DNA of 9,561 bases, taken from Bacteroidales bacterium. GTDB lineage: Bacteria > Bacteroidota > Bacteroidia > Bacteroidales > UBA7960. Positions 6,910-9,561 of the stretch are shown piece by piece. The stretch covers positions 1-9,561 of the forward strand of contig SLNU01000016.1 in NCBI GenBank assembly GCA_007132865.1. The letters are read 5' to 3'. The notes beneath the pieces were generated by a model, which was not told the DNA's origin, searched no databases, and was given only the letters and a program-made list of their open reading frames with translations. How positions within the stretch are numbered: the stretch's first letter is position 1; the number at the start of each line of letters is the position of its first letter. The position numbers were made by a program, and so were the translations under genes.

Positions 6910-7461
6910 TCAATGATCCGCCAAGCCTATAAGTTCCACATCGTAAACGATGGCGGCCCTTTTGGGTATCCTGTAGCCATCGCCTGGCACTCCATGTGCC
7001 AGATGGGCCGGCATGATAAATTTGGCCCGGTCTCCCAGTCGCATTAGCAGGATCCCTTCTTCCAGACCGCTTTCCACCCCACCCCTGCCAATCCGGAAAT
7101 TTTTGGGGCCCTCTTCCCCGCTTTCGTATACCAAGTCCCCCGTCAGCAGCCGTATACTGTACCGAATGGTCGCCCACTGTCCCGTCCGAGCCAGGGGTCC
7201 GCCACCCTGCCCGTAGATATAGTACCATAAACCAGACCCGGTCTCTGTTGCATCCCATCCATATCGCTCAATGAAGTCGATAATCTCCTGCTGTTCGATT
7301 TCCAACAGGGCCTGGTTGGTTTCTTCCAGGGTTTGGTGCGTGTCAAGGGGAGGCGGACCCGGAGGCGGTGTGTTGCATCCAATAAGAAACAGGCTCAGAA
7401 AAAATATCTTACCCAGCTGGTTGGCAATGCCAAAAGTCATATGGCGGAGTCCGTTATTCAT
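6910..7461 (-). CDS. GldI-like FKBP-domain lipoprotein
   Basis: From the ATG at 7461 the product has 183 residues, with a signal peptide ending FLSLFLIGC (lipidated Cys29) and then a proline-rich NTPPPGPPP stretch. A short helical region (LEETNQALLEIEQQEIIDFIERYGW) leads into one FKBP-like domain (about 75-180). The ETGSGLWYYIY...GGVESGLEEGILLMRLGDRAKFIMPAHLAHGVPGDG pattern closely resembles GldI and GldI-like lipoproteins of Bacteroidota. GldI is needed for gliding in Flavobacterium, but homologues also occur in non-gliding Bacteroidales. The active site is eroded: FD reads VY, VIPGW reads VESGL, and the LAYG tyrosine is His. It is therefore more likely a chaperone or structural protein than an isomerase. 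Alternative starts are the ATGs at 7440 and 7494. 7461 was chosen because it gives a basic N-region and an 8-bp overlap with the upstream stop. Confidence 0.85.
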   Translation of the reverse strand: MNNGLRHMTFGIANQLGKIFFLSLFLIGCNTPPPGPPPLDTHQTLEETNQALLEIEQQEIIDFIERYGWDATETGSGLWYYIYGQGGGPLARTGQWATIRYSIRLLTGDLVYESGEEGPKNFRIGRGGVESGLEEGILLMRLGDRAKFIMPAHLAHGVPGDGYRIPKRAAIVYDVELIGLADH

Positions 7462-8470
7462 GCAGGTGCGCACCTTTTTTAACCAGCTGTTCAAACCTGG
7501 CGAGGGTCTTTTTCATGGAATCAAAGCTTTTTCCTCCGGCCGCTTGTTTATGACCACCCCCATTGAAATATTCCCTTGCAAACACATTTACATCCACACG
7601 CCCGGCAGACCGTAACGAGACTTTGATATGGTCTTCGTTCTCTGTAAACAGAGCGGCCATGAAAATGTTCTCTATGCTCAGGGCATAGTTCACCACCCCC
7701 TCGGTGTCACCGACCTGGTGGTTAAACCGTTCCAGATCACTACGCGTCAAGCTGATATATGCCGTATCTCCCTCAGGTATCACCACCAGTTTTTCGCTCA
7801 GGCAAAACCCGAGCAAGCGCATGCGGTCAGCAGAATAAGTATTGTAAATCAGCCGGTGCACGCGCTCTCCATCCACCCCGTATTCGATCAAGCGCGCAGT
7901 TATGCGGTAAGTATCCGAATTGTTGCAGGAAAAGCTGAAGGATCCGGTATCTGTAACGATACCGGCATACAGGCAAGCAGCCGCATCCTGGTCAAAAAAC
8001 GACATCAGCTCCAGTCCTTCGATGAGTTTGAACACCATCTCCGCCGTGCTGCTAAAGCTGGGATAGGAAAATACCAGGTCGAATTCAGGCTCCGGCTGCG
8101 GATGGTGGTCTATCAAAATCTTGATCCCTGCCGCATTCCGCAGAGGATCCTCCAGTTGGTCCGTTCGTGCGAGTCCGTTAAAATCCAGGCAAAATACCAG
8201 CTTGGCCTCACGAATCAGCATGTGGGCATTTTCTGGCTGCAATGATGCCGTAATCACCTCCCCATTGCCAGGCAGCCAGTGCAAAAATGATGGGTAGGGA
8301 TTCGGGACGATAACGCTAACCCTGGAAAACCCGGCATTCCCAAGGCAATGAAACAGTCCGAGTGAAGAGCCAACGGCATCCCCGTCCGGGTTCGTATGGG
8401 TAACAATCACGATGGGCTGGTCATGTTGCCCAAGCAATTGTTTTACGCTATTGATCAGCTTTGGGTCCAA
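7454..8470 (-). CDS. DHH/DHHA1 family phosphoesterase (NrnA-like oligoribonuclease / pAp phosphatase)
   Basis: This 338-residue cytoplasmic enzyme belongs to the DHH-DHHA1 superfamily, in which NrnA proteins degrade short RNA oligonucleotides and 3'-phosphoadenosine 5'-phosphate. The DHH metal-site motifs are in order: HTNPDGD (His25, Asp29, Asp31), LDFNG (Asp96), DHH (121-123) and TDTGSF (Asp174). The C-terminal DHHA1 domain ends in the substrate-binding GGGHKQAAGG (304-313). Length and motif order match bacterial NrnA. The start is a TTG at 8470. No ATG is in frame upstream to at least 8510, and a good -7 promoter box lies only 24 bp before it. It is the first gene of the minus-strand cluster, overlaps the GldI-like gene by about 8 bp and is divergent from ndk. 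Its functional link to the lipoprotein genes is unclear. Confidence 0.92.
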   Translation of the reverse strand: MDPKLINSVKQLLGQHDQPIVIVTHTNPDGDAVGSSLGLFHCLGNAGFSRVSVIVPNPYPSFLHWLPGNGEVITASLQPENAHMLIREAKLVFCLDFNGLARTDQLEDPLRNAAGIKILIDHHPQPEPEFDLVFSYPSFSSTAEMVFKLIEGLELMSFFDQDAAACLYAGIVTDTGSFSFSCNNSDTYRITARLIEYGVDGERVHRLIYNTYSADRMRLLGFCLSEKLVVIPEGDTAYISLTRSDLERFNHQVGDTEGVVNYALSIENIFMAALFTENEDHIKVSLRSAGRVDVNVFAREYFNGGGHKQAAGGKSFDSMKKTLARFEQLVKKGAHLHE

Positions 8471-8493
8471 TTCAGTTTGTTTTGACCTATATG

Positions 8494-8501
8494 CAAAGGT
8501 A
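8494..8501 (-). promoter_or_regulatory. Likely -7 promoter element for the nrnA-like / FKBP / lgt cluster
   Basis: On the minus strand these bases read TACCTTTG, a full match to the Bacteroidota -7 consensus TAnnTTTG. Transcription would start a few bases downstream, leaving a 5' leader of roughly 15-20 bases before the TTG start at 8470. I cannot find a convincing TTTG at the -33 spacing, so support rests on one box and its position. The rest of the 125-bp divergent gap (8471-8595) contains overlapping AT palindromes (8539-8551). It also contains TAATTTTA (8562-8569), a possible but weak -7 element for ndk on the plus strand. Confidence 0.4.
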
Positions 8502-8595
8502 ACAAAACCAAGGGCATGGTTCTGCAGGAAAGGTTTTTAATTTAAATTTAAGGGTTTTTAGTAATTTTAATCGTCCCACTCCATAAATCACATAC

Positions 8596-9018
8596 ATGAG
8601 TACAGGCAAAATAACCCTGACACTGATAAAGCCCTATGCCGTTGAAAGCGGTTATGCGGGCCCAATTCTCGCCAGAATAAACGAAGCAGGGTTTCGCATC
8701 GTAGCCATGAAATACCTTCAAATCACCAGGAAAATGGCTGGAGAATTTTACAGCATCCACAGGGGAAAACCCTTTTATGAGCGTTTGTGTGACTTCGTTA
8801 GTGCGGGACCAATGATCGCTGCCATCCTGGAGAAGGAAAACGCAGTGGCGGATTACCGCAATCTGATTGGCGCAACAGACCCCAGGGCCGCTCATGAAGG
8901 CACGCTGCGCAAGCTGTTCGGAGCAAGTGTCGAGCTGAATGCCGTTCACGGGTCAGACTGCGATGAAAACGCGGTCAGGGAGTCTGATTTCTTCTTTTCA
9001 AGCCTGGAAAGGTTTTAA
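8596..9018 (+). CDS. ndk: Nucleoside diphosphate kinase
   Basis: Ndk passes the terminal phosphate from ATP to other nucleoside diphosphates through a phosphohistidine, balancing NTP and dNTP pools in the cytoplasm. The protein has 140 residues, typical for bacterial Ndk. It shows the N-terminal TLTLIKP with Lys12 and the active-site segment NAVHGSDCDENA with the phosphorylated His118. The ESDFFF segment before the C-terminus is also typical. The usual second Ser of HGSDS is Cys121, a mild variation. The ATG at 8596 places TLTLIKP at the normal position. No Shine-Dalgarno sequence is apparent, as is common in this phylum. The gene is divergent from the nrnA-like gene and converges on the XRE-type regulator. 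Its last codons form the first copy of a 22-bp repeat. Confidence 0.96.
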   Translation: MSTGKITLTLIKPYAVESGYAGPILARINEAGFRIVAMKYLQITRKMAGEFYSIHRGKPFYERLCDFVSAGPMIAAILEKENAVADYRNLIGATDPRAAHEGTLRKLFGASVELNAVHGSDCDENAVRESDFFFSSLERF

Positions 9019-9066
9019 GCTCAGTCAGGCAAGGGCTTTTCTTCAGTCTGGCAAGGTTTTAACCTA
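9001..9066. repeat. Three tandem imperfect copies of a 22-bp unit
   Basis: Copies begin at 9001, 9023 and 9045, exactly 22 bp apart, each built on AG(C/T)C(T/A)GG(A/C)AAGG followed by T-rich sequence. By hand count, copies 1 and 3 match at 18 of 22 positions, copies 2 and 3 at 15, and copies 1 and 2 at 13. The first copy holds the last codons and stop of ndk. The third ends on the stop codon of the opposing regulator gene. The units are not palindromic, so this is not an obvious hairpin terminator. It most likely arose by local duplication of the ndk end. Confidence 0.6.
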
Positions 9067-9561
9067 AGCCGGAAGATATTCACGGAAAGTTCCATCTTCA
9101 TAAAAGAATACGACCCGCACCGCTTTTTTTCCGTTCCCGGATGCATCCATTTTTGGAGAACCGCCAGGAAGGGACCCGGATTGCATGGGTTCGGACTTGG
9201 GAGTCGGACCGGCATCAGGCGTCCGGGAAGGACTATTTACAGGAGCAGCCTCTTTGACCTTTTCCTGCACAGCCGCATTTGAATGGCTTTTTACAGGTTC
9301 AGAATCATTATTTTCTGTAGCCTCCCCAGACTTGACACCGTTCCCTCCATTGCCGGACTGCGACCCGGATCCACCACCAGGGCGATTATCCTTTTCACTC
9401 CTACTTGGAGGAGGATCATCAAATTCAACTTCAGAGAACAAGGTATTGGTCGAAATAAACATGGGCTCTTCACCACGCATGAGCCAGGCAACACGAACTT
9501 CAGGGAAAGAAGACAATACCTTCTGAATGAATTCCAGGCTGGGATTGTTACGTCCCGATAA
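9064..9561 (-). CDS. XRE-type helix-turn-helix regulator with long disordered tail (5' end outside the window)
   Basis: The reading frame is open to the right edge, so the start is missing and 165 residues are visible. The first visible part, LSGRNNPSLEFIQKVLSSFP...WLMRGEEPM, is the end of an HTH_3/XRE DNA-binding domain: the recognition-helix SGRNNPS motif, the next helix, then the typical WL..GE.PM. A low-complexity stretch follows (about residues 50-143), rich in Ser, Gly, Pro, Asn, Glu and Lys and probably disordered. The protein ends in a short conserved-looking tail, KKAVRVVFFYEDGTFREYLP (about 144-164). As I recall, many Bacteroidota XRE proteins share this order: HTH, variable linker, then a short hydrophobic FY.D.TF..Y tail. 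Target genes are unknown. It converges on ndk with a 45-bp gap. A start at the TTG at 9516 would cut through the HTH and is unlikely. Confidence 0.8.
   Translation of the reverse strand, partial: LSGRNNPSLEFIQKVLSSFPEVRVAWLMRGEEPMFISTNTLFSEVEFDDPPPSRSEKDNRPGGGSGSQSGNGGNGVKSGEATENNDSEPVKSHSNAAVQEKVKEAAPVNSPSRTPDAGPTPKSEPMQSGSLPGGSPKMDASGNGKKAVRVVFFYEDGTFREYLPA

Noticed and set aside
7441..7494. Start of the GldI-like gene at 7494
   Set aside because: It would overlap the phosphoesterase by about 40 bp and put 39 residues before the lipobox Cys, longer than a usual lipoprotein signal.
7628..8245. Plus-strand open frame opposite the DHH phosphoesterase
   Set aside because: The minus-strand gene carries all DHH and DHHA1 motifs, and the antisense product shows none.
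9001..9066. CRISPR-like array
   Set aside because: The copies are adjacent with no spacers, are imperfect, and the first is part of the ndk coding sequence.

Overview
The window looks like a chromosomal segment of a member of the Bacteroidota, most likely the Bacteroidales or a related order. Three things point there: a DnaA whose DNA-binding end has the QARQLAMFF / KDHATVLHACKTVKNL form, a GldI-like FKBP lipoprotein beside two other FKBP lipoproteins, and a methyltransferase of the short RsmI-like type. Clear Shine-Dalgarno sequences are scarce, and TAnnTTTG-type promoter elements can be found, which also fits. Base composition looks close to 50% GC inside genes, with AT-rich intergenic gaps. 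No RNA genes, insertion sequences, CRISPR arrays or phage genes are visible. This is housekeeping DNA.

Left arm, plus strand (1-3875): an AT-rich leader of about 180 bp, then dnaA (replication initiator), a low-molecular-weight protein tyrosine phosphatase, a PLP enzyme closely resembling serine racemase / threo-3-hydroxyaspartate ammonia-lyase, and an RsmI-like SAM methyltransferase. The first three genes are almost contiguous, with gaps of 5 and 3 bp, and the fourth follows after 58 bp, so the four probably form one transcription unit.

Middle, minus strand (8470 down to 3943): a five-gene cluster reads, in transcription order, DHH/DHHA1 phosphoesterase (NrnA-like), GldI-like lipoprotein with one FKBP domain, lipoprotein with two FKBP domains, lipoprotein with three FKBP domains, and lgt. 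Lgt adds the diacylglyceryl group to prolipoproteins, and the three genes before it all encode apparent lipoproteins. The cluster therefore looks like an envelope folding module transcribed with the enzyme that anchors it. Six FKBP-fold units lie within 2.7 kb, some with intact and some with eroded active sites. This is the most interesting part of the window.

Right end: ndk (nucleoside diphosphate kinase) runs on the plus strand, divergent from the minus-strand cluster. It converges on the 3' part of an XRE-type regulator gene that enters from beyond the right edge. A 22-bp unit repeated three times in exact register spans the end of ndk and the gap between these two genes.

I found no convincing new biological system. 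The second-look items are the FKBP cluster, an altered Walker A motif in DnaA, the PLP enzyme placed behind dnaA and ptp, and the small tandem repeat.
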